A stretch of 64,000 nt of DNA from positions 23,378 through 87,377 of the forward strand of contig JAFYYV010000047.1 in assembly GCA_017557405.1 (NCBI GenBank), read 5' to 3'. The notes beneath the pieces are model-generated. The model was not told the DNA's origin, did no database searches, and saw only the letters and a program-made list of their open reading frames with translations. The translations under genes and the position numbers were made by a program. Origin of the DNA: Prevotella sp. (GTDB lineage: Bacteria; Bacteroidota; Bacteroidia; Bacteroidales; Bacteroidaceae). Positions 48,840 to 58,065 of the stretch are shown here, in pieces. The first letter of the stretch is position 1, and every line of letters begins with the position of its first letter.

Positions 48840-49723
48840 GCCTGTTCCTCCTTTGCTTGTTCTTGTTTCACAATCGTCTCTTCGGTCTTTGTCTTCGAAA
48901 CGGGGAAATTCACTGCGGTAATGGCACCTGTGGGACACACGGCTACGCACTTCTTGCACATCTTGCATTTGCGCCAATCGATATACGAAAGATTGTTCTC
49001 GATGGTGATGGCTTCGAACTTACATTCCTTTTCACATTTTCCACAACCTATACAAGCAGCGGCACATGCCTTCTTGGCTATGGCACCCTTATCCTTGTTC
49101 ACACAACTGACATATACCCTGCGACCCTTAGGACCTTTCTTGCGGAGTTCAATGATGTGACGTGGACATGCTTTCACACATGCACCACATGAAGTACACT
49201 TGTCTTCATCAACTTCAGGCAAACCTGTTTCAGGGTTCAAACTGATAGCATTGAACTGACAGGCAGCCACACAATCTCCACAACCGAGACAGCCAAAACC
49301 ACATGCTGTTTCACCCATGCTACATGAGTTCATGGCCGCACAAGTTTGCAAACCATCATACACAACCGTATGAGGGCGATGCTCACATGTTCCGTTACAT
49401 CGAACGACAGCCACCATCGGTTCTGCGTTCGCAATGGCCATTCCTAACAAATCGGCCACTTGTCCCATAACCTTTTGTCCACCTACAGGACAGTTCAAGC
49501 CCTCCAATGAGCCGGCATCGGCTGCCTTCACCAATGCATCAGCCATTCCCGAACAACCAGGAAAACCACAACCTCCGCAATTGGCACCAGGCAAGACCTC
49601 GGACACCAAACCTAGTCGAGGGTCTTCCTCTACGGCAAATTTCTTGGATACGACGAACAAGATGACCGAAGCAATCAATGCAATCGTTCCAAGTACCAAT
49701 ACCGCAATTAACATGAAATTCAT
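48836..49723 (-). CDS. rnfB: Rnf complex subunit RnfB
   Basis: A 295-residue protein, the likely entry point for electrons from ferredoxin. One N-terminal membrane helix (MNFMLIAVLVLGTIALIASV), the RnfB cluster motif ANCGGCGFPGCSGMA (about 46-60) and then many ferredoxin-type cysteines: CGFGCLGCGDCVAAC, CTSCGACVKACP, CIGCGKCEKEC, CKMCKKCVAVCP, enough for about five more [4Fe-4S] clusters. The tail is Lys/Glu/Gln-rich. Start chosen at MNFML because it opens the helix. 26 bp after rseC. Confidence 0.95.
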   Translation of the reverse strand: MNFMLIAVLVLGTIALIASVILFVVSKKFAVEEDPRLGLVSEVLPGANCGGCGFPGCSGMADALVKAADAGSLEGLNCPVGGQKVMGQVADLLGMAIANAEPMVAVVRCNGTCEHRPHTVVYDGLQTCAAMNSCSMGETACGFGCLGCGDCVAACQFNAISLNPETGLPEVDEDKCTSCGACVKACPRHIIELRKKGPKGRRVYVSCVNKDKGAIAKKACAAACIGCGKCEKECKFEAITIENNLSYIDWRKCKMCKKCVAVCPTGAITAVNFPVSKTKTEETIVKQEQAKEEQA

Positions 49724-49749
49724 ACTATTTATATAAACAAATTTAATAA

Positions 49750-50166
49750 TCACTCCCGCTCAATGCTGAACGAAAGACGTTCACGAATCTTATCGCGTAA
49801 TACATACAAAACCAGATAATATGGTATCAACGCGCCCAAACTTGTCAGAGCCGCCAAACCTTCATTGCCGGTCAACTTCACCATTAGGAAAACAGTAGCC
49901 ACAAGTAGAATGAAAGGAATACCGAATCCCCATGCTATAGCTCGCATACCCACTTCTGGAGAAGCCACAACAGTCACATGCTCACCCACATGAAAGTCAG
50001 AGCTTGTCTGATGATAGACATCTATCAGTTTCTCTTTGCTTTGCGAAGCATTACAATGACCAGCAACCTTACATGCACCACATGCAGAAGTCTGTAGGAT
50101 TCTGACTTTTATGCAATCGTCTCCCACAGATTCTATCACTCCAGCATGTCTTATCTTGTTGCTCAT
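49750..50166 (-). CDS. RseC/MucC-family protein heading the Rnf operon
   Basis: A 138-residue membrane protein with the RseC build: N-terminal cysteine-rich part (QTSACGACKVAGHCNAS, about 26-42) and two transmembrane helices (about 75-95 and 103-122). In other bacteria RseC works with the Rsx/Rnf complex in reducing SoxR or assembling the complex; gene order rseC-rnfBCDGEA is the standard one in Bacteroidetes. The cysteines may ligate an iron-sulfur cluster. No clear TAnnTTTG box is visible in the 80 bp upstream. Confidence 0.88.
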   Translation of the reverse strand: MSNKIRHAGVIESVGDDCIKVRILQTSACGACKVAGHCNASQSKEKLIDVYHQTSSDFHVGEHVTVVASPEVGMRAIAWGFGIPFILLVATVFLMVKLTGNEGLAALTSLGALIPYYLVLYVLRDKIRERLSFSIERE

Positions 50167-50183
50167 GTATTTTATTATTCAGT

Positions 50184-50225
50184 AAAAAGTGGAATTCACC
50201 TGAAATGGGAACTCCACCTTTTTCT
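50184..50225 (-). terminator. terminator between the TonB receptor and Rnf operon
   Basis: AAAAAGTGGAATTC... pairs with ...GGAACTCCACCTTTTT, a stem of about nine pairs with T-runs on both sides, so it can work in either direction. On the minus strand it follows the receptor's stop by about 23 bp. Confidence 0.8.
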
Positions 50226-50247
50226 ATTCAATCCTTGAAATATCGAT

Positions 50248-53200
50248 TTAGAACGTGTACTTCACTCCCACTTGACCACGCCAACGGCTATAGTAAGAAT
50301 CGGGATAGAACATCACGTAATCGGCATCGTGGAGGAACTGGTAGTTTCCATTACCCGTATATCCGATAGGCGACTTATATTGCGTATCGTAGGTACTTCC
50401 ATAAGTGCGTCCCCAATCCTTGTTCAGAAGGTTGGCCACATTCATGATGTCGGCTGTGAATTCGAGTGAATGCACATACTTGCCTGTACGAATGTTGATC
50501 TTCTCGGCAAAATGGAAATCGAAATGGTTCTCGAACGGCAGGTTGTCTGCATAACGGCTATAATACTCGCCACGATGATCCTTCAGGTAGCGCTGGCTTC
50601 CGAGCCATTGCTTCAGGTTTTCACGCTGCTGCTCAACGGTATAACCAGAACCTGCAGCGAACTTCATCACGTCGACTTGCTCATCGGTAGGAATGTAAAT
50701 CAGGTCGTTCACAGCATAGGTATCTCCATTCACATCACCTGCATAATAGAGCGAGTAAGCCTGTCCGTTGCGTCCCTCATAGATGATACCAACGGTAGTG
50801 GTGAACATCTTCTTGGGGCCGTAGTCGAAATGATAGAAGGCAGAAGCCTTGATGCTATGAGGCAGGTTGAAGGCTGCGTTCGACAGTTCTGGTTTGTTCG
50901 GATTACGATAGGTGTGGTTGTTCTTCCAGTTACCAGCGGCAGTAGAAGCGGTCACGGTGCTGACAGCCTTTGCTCTTGTGTGAGTGTAACTTGCCATCAG
51001 GTCAAGACCAAATGGGAAGTGCTTCTCGGCTTTGAGAGAGAGGCTATAGCTGTAACCCTGAGAGGTGTTGTTCAACGCGATAACATCGGTATAGGGAGTT
51101 CCTGTTGTAACACGTTGCATCATGGGGCGATTGTCCCAAGTATAGCCATAAACCTGACTGAAGGTCTTTCCTGTCTCTTCGTATGAGAGGTTCTGGTAGT
51201 AGACATCATTGAGAGTCTTCGAGAAGATTCCCTCAGCCGTCCAATCGATTCCGAGGAGTTTGAAATCGAATCCCAAGTTGGCACGGAAGTTCTGAGCGAA
51301 CTTGAAGTTCTTGCCAAACACGTCAACCTCCTGGCTTCCATTAGTGGCTTGCAGTTTCTGGGCGTTGATGTATTGTTTGTCGGGATCAAGAATGAGTTGC
51401 AAACCGTCGGCTCCACTACTTCTATACTTCGAAATCTGCACACCCGTGTTGGAGAAGCTATTGCTTAACCAAACAAAAGGAACACGACCTGTGAAGATAC
51501 CCAATCCACCACGCAGGATATAATTACGCTTGCCGTCAATATCCCAACGGAATCCCAAACGAGGGCTTGCCATGATGGAGGTACGGATGTTGCGATTGGT
51601 TTGATAGTTCCAACCTTTCTCCTCAGCATAAGCGTTGAAAGGAGCATTCTCGGCGGGTTTGTCAAAGAAGATGGGAACATCGAAACGCAAACCGTAGGTA
51701 AGTTGGAACTTGTCAGACATATCCCACTTGTCTTGTGCATAGAAACCTAACTGTCCTGCTCCGAACTCAGCTGCCCATCGAGGATCACCTGTAATCTCCA
51801 CGTTGGCCTGATTGTAATAATAATCACGGAAGAGCGTTCCATCGGGCCTACCAGCTTTGGCACTCTGGTAATAATTCAGGAAGTTCTCGTAGGTTTGGAA
51901 ATAGTAGCAACCATAGAGATTCTGAATGAAAAGGTTGCGGAAATGATAGAACTCGTTGTGAGTTCCGAATGTGAAGGTGTGGTTGCCACGAAGCAAAGTG
52001 AGGTTGTCCTCAATCGTATAGATATCCTGATCGAGAGCATTGGCCATCGATGAATATTCATTACCGATATTCACCGCACCACCATTACTACCTACTCCAT
52101 ATACGGTCACGCCTGGGAAAGGAGTGCCTGATGTACGCTGGTCGCGAACACGAACATAAGACGCACGAGCCTCGTTGCTGACAGTCGGAGAAAGACGGCT
52201 CTGCAGCTCAGCGATGAACGAATGGGTCTTCGACTCGAAATCGTAGAGGTGGTCGAGTGTATTGACGGTAGCAATGTTACCTTGTCCAAGACTCTTCTTG
52301 GCACCCACAAAGCTCCAACGAACAGTGAACTTGTTGAAGTCGTTCAGGTTCCAGTCGAGTTTCAATCCAGCCTTGTCGCTCTTGATATATCGACCAGCAT
52401 CGGTATATTCACCATTATAGGTCACACCTTGATCAGCAGCCAACTCCTTGACTTTCGAAAGAATGTCGTTTGCCAAATCCGTCGGTACCTTCGAACCCTC
52501 GGAACCTAATGCGTATTGGTTGGGATATTCCTTGTTGGCACGCTCGTAGTTGGCAAAGAAGAACAACTTGTCTTTCACGATAGGACCTCCGAGGGTGAAA
52601 CCATAGAGATATTCCTTCTCGTCCTCGTAGGGGTCGGAATAAGTTCCATCGGGGTTCTTATAGTGCTTGCCCACGAGTTTCTCGTTGTTGCCAAAACCGT
52701 ATGCGCTACCATGAAAATCGTTGGTTCCGCTCTTCGTGATGGCATTGATGGCACCACCTGTGAAACCACCTTGACGAACGTCGTAGGGAGCGACATTGAT
52801 TTGAATCTGTTCGATGGTTTCCATACTGACAGGTTGTGTTCCAGCTTGTCCACCATTACTACCATTCGAGGTAAGACCAAAGACGTCGTTGTTCATCGCA
52901 CCATCAATCTGGAACGAGTTGTAGCGGTTGTTGGTTCCAGCAAACGACATCGAACCCGTCATTCCGTTGGTGGAAATCTGAGGATTCAAACGCGAGATGT
53001 CGGCAATGCTATGACTGACTGTCGGCATATCGTTGATCATCTGTGCGTTGATGCTCTGAGCCGCACCCGTCTTCGACGCATTCAATCCACTACGTCCTGT
53101 AATGACCACCTGATCGAGCACGTGTGCGTCCTCCTGAAGTGAACACGAAAGATTCTGCGACTCACCAAGAAGAAGGTTCACATCGTTGAACGTCTTGGTT

Positions 53201-53457
53201 TGATGTCCCACATACGTGACATCCACTTGATAAGGACCACCGACACGCATACCCTGAATGGTGAATCGACCTTCTGAATTGGTGACTGCACGATAAACCG
53301 TTCCCGAGGGCTTGTGGGTGGCTGTGATGGTTGCACCAATCACCTCCTCACCATCAGACACAATCTTACCATAGATACCCGAAGTGGTAATCTGTGCCGA
53401 TACCTGAAGGACAAACGCCAGCATCAGGGAAACTAAGAAAAGAATTCTCTTTTTCAT
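50248..53457 (-). CDS. Oar-like TonB-dependent receptor
   Basis: A 1069-residue outer-membrane protein. Signal peptide MKKRILFLVSLMLAFVLQVSA; a carboxypeptidase-regulatory-like domain (GIYGKIVSDGEEVIGATITA, about 28-47, through LLGESQNLSCSL); then a plug domain (LDQVVITGRSGLNASKTGAA, about 114-133, with DISRLNPQISTNG and NSFQIDGAMNNDVFGL); then a large barrel ending in VGVKYTF. This is the Oar/OmpA-related TBDR type, some of which are linked to secretion or proteolysed substrates rather than glycans. No SusD partner is present, so the ligand is unknown. It is monocistronic, with its own promoter and terminator. Confidence 0.88.
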   Translation of the reverse strand: MKKRILFLVSLMLAFVLQVSAQITTSGIYGKIVSDGEEVIGATITATHKPSGTVYRAVTNSEGRFTIQGMRVGGPYQVDVTYVGHQTKTFNDVNLLLGESQNLSCSLQEDAHVLDQVVITGRSGLNASKTGAAQSINAQMINDMPTVSHSIADISRLNPQISTNGMTGSMSFAGTNNRYNSFQIDGAMNNDVFGLTSNGSNGGQAGTQPVSMETIEQIQINVAPYDVRQGGFTGGAINAITKSGTNDFHGSAYGFGNNEKLVGKHYKNPDGTYSDPYEDEKEYLYGFTLGGPIVKDKLFFFANYERANKEYPNQYALGSEGSKVPTDLANDILSKVKELAADQGVTYNGEYTDAGRYIKSDKAGLKLDWNLNDFNKFTVRWSFVGAKKSLGQGNIATVNTLDHLYDFESKTHSFIAELQSRLSPTVSNEARASYVRVRDQRTSGTPFPGVTVYGVGSNGGAVNIGNEYSSMANALDQDIYTIEDNLTLLRGNHTFTFGTHNEFYHFRNLFIQNLYGCYYFQTYENFLNYYQSAKAGRPDGTLFRDYYYNQANVEITGDPRWAAEFGAGQLGFYAQDKWDMSDKFQLTYGLRFDVPIFFDKPAENAPFNAYAEEKGWNYQTNRNIRTSIMASPRLGFRWDIDGKRNYILRGGLGIFTGRVPFVWLSNSFSNTGVQISKYRSSGADGLQLILDPDKQYINAQKLQATNGSQEVDVFGKNFKFAQNFRANLGFDFKLLGIDWTAEGIFSKTLNDVYYQNLSYEETGKTFSQVYGYTWDNRPMMQRVTTGTPYTDVIALNNTSQGYSYSLSLKAEKHFPFGLDLMASYTHTRAKAVSTVTASTAAGNWKNNHTYRNPNKPELSNAAFNLPHSIKASAFYHFDYGPKKMFTTTVGIIYEGRNGQAYSLYYAGDVNGDTYAVNDLIYIPTDEQVDVMKFAAGSGYTVEQQRENLKQWLGSQRYLKDHRGEYYSRYADNLPFENHFDFHFAEKINIRTGKYVHSLEFTADIMNVANLLNKDWGRTYGSTYDTQYKSPIGYTGNGNYQFLHDADYVMFYPDSYYSRWRGQVGVKYTF

Positions 53458-53498
53458 GGACTTGGTTTTATTAATTGTTATTATTGTTATTTCCGTTG

Positions 53499-53506
53499 CA
53501 AATATA
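53499..53506 (-). promoter_or_regulatory. putative -7 box of the Oar-like receptor
   Basis: Minus strand TATATTTG, full match to TAnnTTTG, 41 bp before the start codon. The -33 region lacks a clean TTG. Confidence 0.5.
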
Positions 53507-53539
53507 ACTAAAATATTTCAGAAACCATTTAGTTCGATG

Positions 53540-54745
53540 CTAAAAGTTTCCTTCATGTCTCCATATTTTTGATATTTTCCGTCGAATGGCCAGTTGGTTG
53601 AACACCGTAACGATGATCAACAACACGATGCCAAGAACAACAGTCGGCATGAACGACCCAATTTCATATTCGGGGAACATCGTTGTCAGAACACCTAGAT
53701 AGTAGCGTCTCACAATCCACACCAAGATCAACGCAATGATGAGCACCAACAGGTTCAAGGCCAGCGTAAGCCATTGGTAGGGACGAGCCACCTGACCAGG
53801 ACTGTAGCCGATGAGCAACAGGTTTTCCAACTTGCTGGCATTCTTCTGGACAAGCAGATAAATGCTGAGCATGAGGATATAGAAACTGAGCAACGAGATG
53901 ACCAAACCAACAGTCATCACCATCAAGACCAGCAGTTTCAAGAAATAGATGGTCTTCTCGGCATTCAGATTGTCTTTGTCGATGTCATATCCATTGGTTT
54001 CAATGTATTTGCTCAGGTTCTCATTCGTCGGGTCGTTGATTTTCACTATCAGACGTGAAGGAGAACACTGCTCGTTAGGAGCATAGAACGCATTGCTCCA
54101 ATCCATGAACGATTGGGGAACAAGAATGGTGTTCAACCGATTGGAGAAACCGATGATCTTCCCATGAAAATTGTCCTCATGACCGTTTCCATGAATGAAA
54201 AGATTGAAATCAATCATCCCGACAAGTCCTTCGCTGATTTTCGGCAACGAACGACTTTGTGCGAAACCAAGATTATACATCATGATATACGAGCGCGGCA
54301 AGATGATGGGTATATCGTGATCACCTTCCTTCCACTGCCAATCCGACAACGACACATCTACAAATCCATCGGGAACGCTCTCGAAAAACAACTCAGAGTT
54401 GAAGACCTTTGTTCCGCTGACCGACATCACAGCATCAACCTTGTACTCGGAAGAGGTGAAATTCCCCACCTCGTCAACAAATGTCTGGGATTTCACATCA
54501 TCCACCTCTGCGGCGGAAAACGTGTTCGAACGACCGCTGATAGTGTTGCCGGCTCCAATCTTCTTCTCCAAGATGATGAAATCTGACTTCATGAACGAGT
54601 CTTCGGATGTGAAGATGGGAACAATGTCTCGATAGAACTGGAAGCCCAGCAAGACAATCGACATACCGAAGAGATTGGCAAAAAAGAAACCAAGAAACTG
54701 AGGGATGCTAATATGCTGACGAAGTAGTTTCCAAACTAAACTCAT
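53540..54745 (-). CDS. FtsX/MacB-type ABC transporter permease
   Basis: A 401-residue permease with the FtsX layout: one N-terminal helix (about 17-37), a large periplasmic domain (about 40-260) and three C-terminal helices (about 265-390) ending in a basic tail (RRKISKIWRHEGNF). The segment KLENLLLIGYSPGQVARPYQ (about 310-329) is the cytoplasmic coupling region. It pairs with the ATPase gene 11 bp upstream. Such pairs usually move lipoproteins or signal mechanically; the substrate is not known. Last gene of the 53540-59387 operon. Confidence 0.83.
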   Translation of the reverse strand: MSLVWKLLRQHISIPQFLGFFFANLFGMSIVLLGFQFYRDIVPIFTSEDSFMKSDFIILEKKIGAGNTISGRSNTFSAAEVDDVKSQTFVDEVGNFTSSEYKVDAVMSVSGTKVFNSELFFESVPDGFVDVSLSDWQWKEGDHDIPIILPRSYIMMYNLGFAQSRSLPKISEGLVGMIDFNLFIHGNGHEDNFHGKIIGFSNRLNTILVPQSFMDWSNAFYAPNEQCSPSRLIVKINDPTNENLSKYIETNGYDIDKDNLNAEKTIYFLKLLVLMVMTVGLVISLLSFYILMLSIYLLVQKNASKLENLLLIGYSPGQVARPYQWLTLALNLLVLIIALILVWIVRRYYLGVLTTMFPEYEIGSFMPTVVLGIVLLIIVTVFNQLAIRRKISKIWRHEGNF

Positions 54746-54756
54746 AAGTTCATCAA

Positions 54757-55401
54757 TTACAATTTCAAAATATGATCATAATTCAAATCCATGTGTTTTC
54801 CTATGCTCGTCACAATGACACCCGCACCCTGACGTTGAGCCTCTTGCATCATGATATCGGCCATCATAGCCGAGTTGGTGTCATCGAGGTGGCTGATAGG
54901 CTCGTCGACAAGGATGAAATCGAACGGTTGCACCAAAGCACGAATCATCGCCACACGTTGTTGCTGACCAAAAGACATAAGACCTACTTTGGAATCCATC
55001 TTGTCGGAGATGCCCACACGTTCGAACATATCCATAATCTCCTGATGCGATTTGAAACCAGTGAGATTGTTCTTGATATCCACATTCTCCAATGCTGTCA
55101 GCTCGGGAAACAAACGGAGTTCCTGGAACAAATGGCTGATATGATGTAATCGCAAATCGACCCAATCAGATTTTGACAAAGAAGCAACGTTCCTCTCATC
55201 GAACAACACGCTTCCCCTGAAATCATGACGAAAACCGACAACATAACTGCAAAACGTGCTCTTGCCCTTGCCACTATCGGCTTCGACAAGATACAACTTG
55301 CCTTTCTCAAAGGTCACATCTTTATTCCAAACATCTGATTCCATACCCGTTTGATGCTCGAACACCAAAGGAAGAACCGAACGAAAATGAATTGCCTCCA
55401 T
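54757..55401 (-). CDS. ABC transporter ATP-binding protein
   Basis: A 214-residue ATPase for the adjacent permease. Walker A EADSGKGKST (about 40-49; the usual first Gly is Ala), Q-loop in HLFQELRLFPEL, signature MSFGQQQRVAMIRAL (about 142-156; SFGQQ in place of SGGQQ), Walker B FILVDEPISHLDD (about 161-173). The final switch region TSIGKHMD is unusual but holds a His. All key residues for ATP use seem present in variant form. 12 bp after the DUF4836 gene. Confidence 0.85.
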   Translation of the reverse strand: MEAIHFRSVLPLVFEHQTGMESDVWNKDVTFEKGKLYLVEADSGKGKSTFCSYVVGFRHDFRGSVLFDERNVASLSKSDWVDLRLHHISHLFQELRLFPELTALENVDIKNNLTGFKSHQEIMDMFERVGISDKMDSKVGLMSFGQQQRVAMIRALVQPFDFILVDEPISHLDDTNSAMMADIMMQEAQRQGAGVIVTSIGKHMDLNYDHILKL

Positions 55402-55413
55402 CTTTATATTGCT

Positions 55414-56763
55414 CTATTTCATACTATACACGATGGTATTCACATCACCGAACATCGGTCGCAACAAACCTTGCAATGTGGGTAATATACCATCTTCACC
55501 AGAAAAAGCCTTCATGTTCACCACCATCACCAACTTGCCGTTCTTGATTTTCGACTGCAGTTTTTCTGGGATGGTGTTCGCTGAAGCTACTATTGAATTC
55601 TTTGCTTCCTCCGCATTGCTGCCGCTATAGAATTGTCCGTCGGGCGTTACTCCAAAATAGAAGGAAGTCGTACCATTGACATAAGAATACGCGTTTGTAC
55701 CCCAATCGGTAATTCTTCCACCTTCCGGACACGACTTCTTCCAATAATCCACGTCTGCCAACCATTTGCTATGAGCGAGCTCTGCAGCCATCGACAAACG
55801 AAGATAATCATCCGACATCACAGGAATCGTGATAGCCAAGTCTCCATCTACGCTCTTGATGATATTGTCCATATCGATAGCCGTATTCACACCAGCCAGC
55901 AACGCCTGGAAACCATTGTTGCGACGAAGCAGTTCGATATACCGGTTTCCGTCCACATTCATGAACATCGCCATCATAGCATCTGCCGACATACAATTGG
56001 CATAACGGCCTTTGATGGGACGAAAAACCTCTGAGGATTGTTGCAACGATTCGTTGACTCGACGATTGAAGGAGAACGTGCTACCGAGAATATCCAGACA
56101 ACCATCTTTGACCGTCATCTCGGCTGCTATCAGCACTTGCGAGGGATCGGCATCTTTGGGAGCACCCAATGTGAAAGGAGCAATGAACTTCTCGGGCAAA
56201 GCTTGTGCCTGAGCAACCATTGCCGTAGGAGCAGAGATGGAATCCAGCTTGTCAAACATCGGCGAGCTCTTGATTCCGTGTTCTTCGTCTTGCGACAAGA
56301 ACGTAGTGAGTTTGCCCTCCATTTCGGTTCGGGCAGCCACCGTTACAGGTCCTACCACCAACAGCGCATCATCGCTGAATCCCACTACCCACGAATTGTT
56401 CATCATCGTGAAGTGGAAGCCGCGACGTTCCTTCACCTCTGTGCAAGTACCTTTCTTCACCAAATCGTTGAAAGTCTTCTCCAAGTCACCTGCATCAGAA
56501 ACCCTTGCACACAATCCCAGATTGCCATCAACGGTCTCAAAAAGATATACATTGCTACTCAGGTCGATGCCGCTTTTCGACAAGTTGGACACCTTCAACA
56601 AAGCCTGCAGGACAGCCTTGTTCTTCACACCGCTGACCTCACCCATATCGATTTTCACGATGGCTGTGGAGTTTCTCGGAATGGAGTTCAGATAATCAGA
56701 ATTGGAACACGATGACAACACGATTGCCAACGTTAATATCAATAATCCTGTGAATCTTTTCAT
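55414..56763 (-). CDS. DUF4836 lipoprotein
   Basis: A 449-residue lipoprotein: signal MKRFTGLLILTLAIVLSSC with lipobox LSSC (Cys19). The mature part starts SNSDYLNSIPRNSTAIVKID, the entry to the DUF4836 domain found in Bacteroidales, and has repeated alpha/beta units up to VNMKAFSGEDGILPTLQGLL near the end. Function unknown; periplasmic or surface. It is encoded just before an ABC ATPase/permease pair, which could act on it or its ligand. Confidence 0.8.
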   Translation of the reverse strand: MKRFTGLLILTLAIVLSSCSNSDYLNSIPRNSTAIVKIDMGEVSGVKNKAVLQALLKVSNLSKSGIDLSSNVYLFETVDGNLGLCARVSDAGDLEKTFNDLVKKGTCTEVKERRGFHFTMMNNSWVVGFSDDALLVVGPVTVAARTEMEGKLTTFLSQDEEHGIKSSPMFDKLDSISAPTAMVAQAQALPEKFIAPFTLGAPKDADPSQVLIAAEMTVKDGCLDILGSTFSFNRRVNESLQQSSEVFRPIKGRYANCMSADAMMAMFMNVDGNRYIELLRRNNGFQALLAGVNTAIDMDNIIKSVDGDLAITIPVMSDDYLRLSMAAELAHSKWLADVDYWKKSCPEGGRITDWGTNAYSYVNGTTSFYFGVTPDGQFYSGSNAEEAKNSIVASANTIPEKLQSKIKNGKLVMVVNMKAFSGEDGILPTLQGLLRPMFGDVNTIVYSMK

Positions 56764-56790
56764 CTTTCAATTTCAGTTATATGAGAACTA

Positions 56791-57516
56791 TTACTCGTTG
56801 CGAACCACCAAATTCGCCATCATGACTCCATACAAAGCAGCCGTTTCCGTACGCAGCCGACTGGCACCCAGCGAAACCGATACAAAGCCAGCATCCAACG
56901 CTTGTTGGACTTCATCGATGGAAAAGTCGCCCTCAGGTCCTATCATGACTGTAATATCCTCTTTATCATTAATCTGCTGTAATTCCTTAAACAAATCCTT
57001 TTTCTCTATTTCTTCATAACAATGGGCAATATACCGATGCCCGACACTTGTCTTCTTGATGAAATCATCAAACGAACAAATGGCATTCACAACAGGCTTC
57101 CAAGGTTTCCGACTTTGTTTCATCGCCGACACGACTATCTTGTCTATCCTGTCCTCGCGAATCACGCGACGCTCAGAGAATCGGCAATCCAGAAACGACA
57201 GTTCGTCGAATCCCACCTCGGTGGCTTTCTCCGCCAACCATTCCATTCGCTCAATCATCTTCGTGGGAGCCACCGCCAGGTGAATCTTGTTCTTCCACGT
57301 ACGCGATGGATGCAATTCTTCTTTGATGTGATAGAGGCAATGCTTGTTGTTGGCCATCGTCACCTCCGAATGATAAAAGGCCCCCACTCCATCCATGAGG
57401 ACCATTTCATCACCACTCTTCAAACGCAGCACGCGCAAAGCATGAGTGGCTTCTTCAGAGGGAAGCTCGTTCACCTCGCTGGCGTTGGGGACATAGAAAT
57501 ACCTTACCTCTTTCAT
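56791..57516 (-). CDS. rsmE: 16S rRNA m3U1498 methyltransferase RsmE
   Basis: A 241-residue SPOUT methyltransferase that modifies U1498 of 16S rRNA. PUA-like N-terminus (MKEVRYFYVPNASEVNELPSEE region, HALRVLRLKSGDEMVLMDGVG), then the knot: KMIERMEWLAEKATEVGFDE (about 84-103), CRFSERRV, MKQSRKPWKP (about 132-141), and MIGPEGDFSIDEV (about 191-203) with SLGASRLRTETAAL (about 215-228). Complete and of standard length. It starts immediately after the DUF151 stop codon. Confidence 0.95.
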   Translation of the reverse strand: MKEVRYFYVPNASEVNELPSEEATHALRVLRLKSGDEMVLMDGVGAFYHSEVTMANNKHCLYHIKEELHPSRTWKNKIHLAVAPTKMIERMEWLAEKATEVGFDELSFLDCRFSERRVIREDRIDKIVVSAMKQSRKPWKPVVNAICSFDDFIKKTSVGHRYIAHCYEEIEKKDLFKELQQINDKEDITVMIGPEGDFSIDEVQQALDAGFVSVSLGASRLRTETAALYGVMMANLVVRNE

Positions 57517-58065
57517 CTATTCTTTATGTTTTCGACGGTTGAGCTCATCCCTCAGATGAGACGCCATTTCATAGTTCTCCTCCTTGATGGCCTTGTCCAA
57601 CGCACTTTGCAACATCTCGTCGCTGACGGTGTTGACAGGGATGGAGAGCCCTTTTGCCTTCTCGTAGTAGTCAACGCTCTGCTTCTGCATCAATCCCCAT
57701 TCCACATACAAGGGAATATTGCTGATATACGACAGAAGCGCAGCATCGCTGGCACGCATGGAAATCGGTTCGAGGGTCTCGGTGTTATAGAGCAACGCCC
57801 GATACTGACCATCAATCAAATCGTTGATGATGATTTCAAAATGCAAATCAGTTTGCATACTGATTACATGCCACAACACCTCAGGTAGCATCCGCCCCAC
57901 AACGGGAGCCTTCCCTATGCGCAAACGGAATTGTGACAACATCTGCTTGTCGCATGGAATAGTAAGTTGTCGAGACAGAGACTCATCGACCAACATAATA
58001 AGACCGATCTCCTCTGTCCCGACAATTTCTGATACACCTTTGATGGTCAGTCGGACTTTATTCAT
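57517..58065 (-). CDS. DUF151 bifunctional nuclease-type protein with UVR motif
   Basis: A 182-residue protein. Residues about 1-130 are a bifunctional nuclease (DUF151) domain: DLHFEIIINDLIDGQYRALL and SMRASDAALLSYISNIPLYV (SDA.AL is the family's conserved patch). The C-terminus (ALDKAIKEENYEMASHLRDE, about 157-176) is a UvrB/UvrC-type motif. This pairing is usual in Bacteroidetes. It overlaps the permease gene upstream by an ATGA and abuts rsmE. Confidence 0.88.
   Translation of the reverse strand: MNKVRLTIKGVSEIVGTEEIGLIMLVDESLSRQLTIPCDKQMLSQFRLRIGKAPVVGRMLPEVLWHVISMQTDLHFEIIINDLIDGQYRALLYNTETLEPISMRASDAALLSYISNIPLYVEWGLMQKQSVDYYEKAKGLSIPVNTVSDEMLQSALDKAIKEENYEMASHLRDELNRRKHKE

Noticed and set aside
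50167-50247. Promoter of the rseC-rnf operon
   Set aside because: The interval holds a terminator but no TAnnTTTG box that I can see; no promoter was called.
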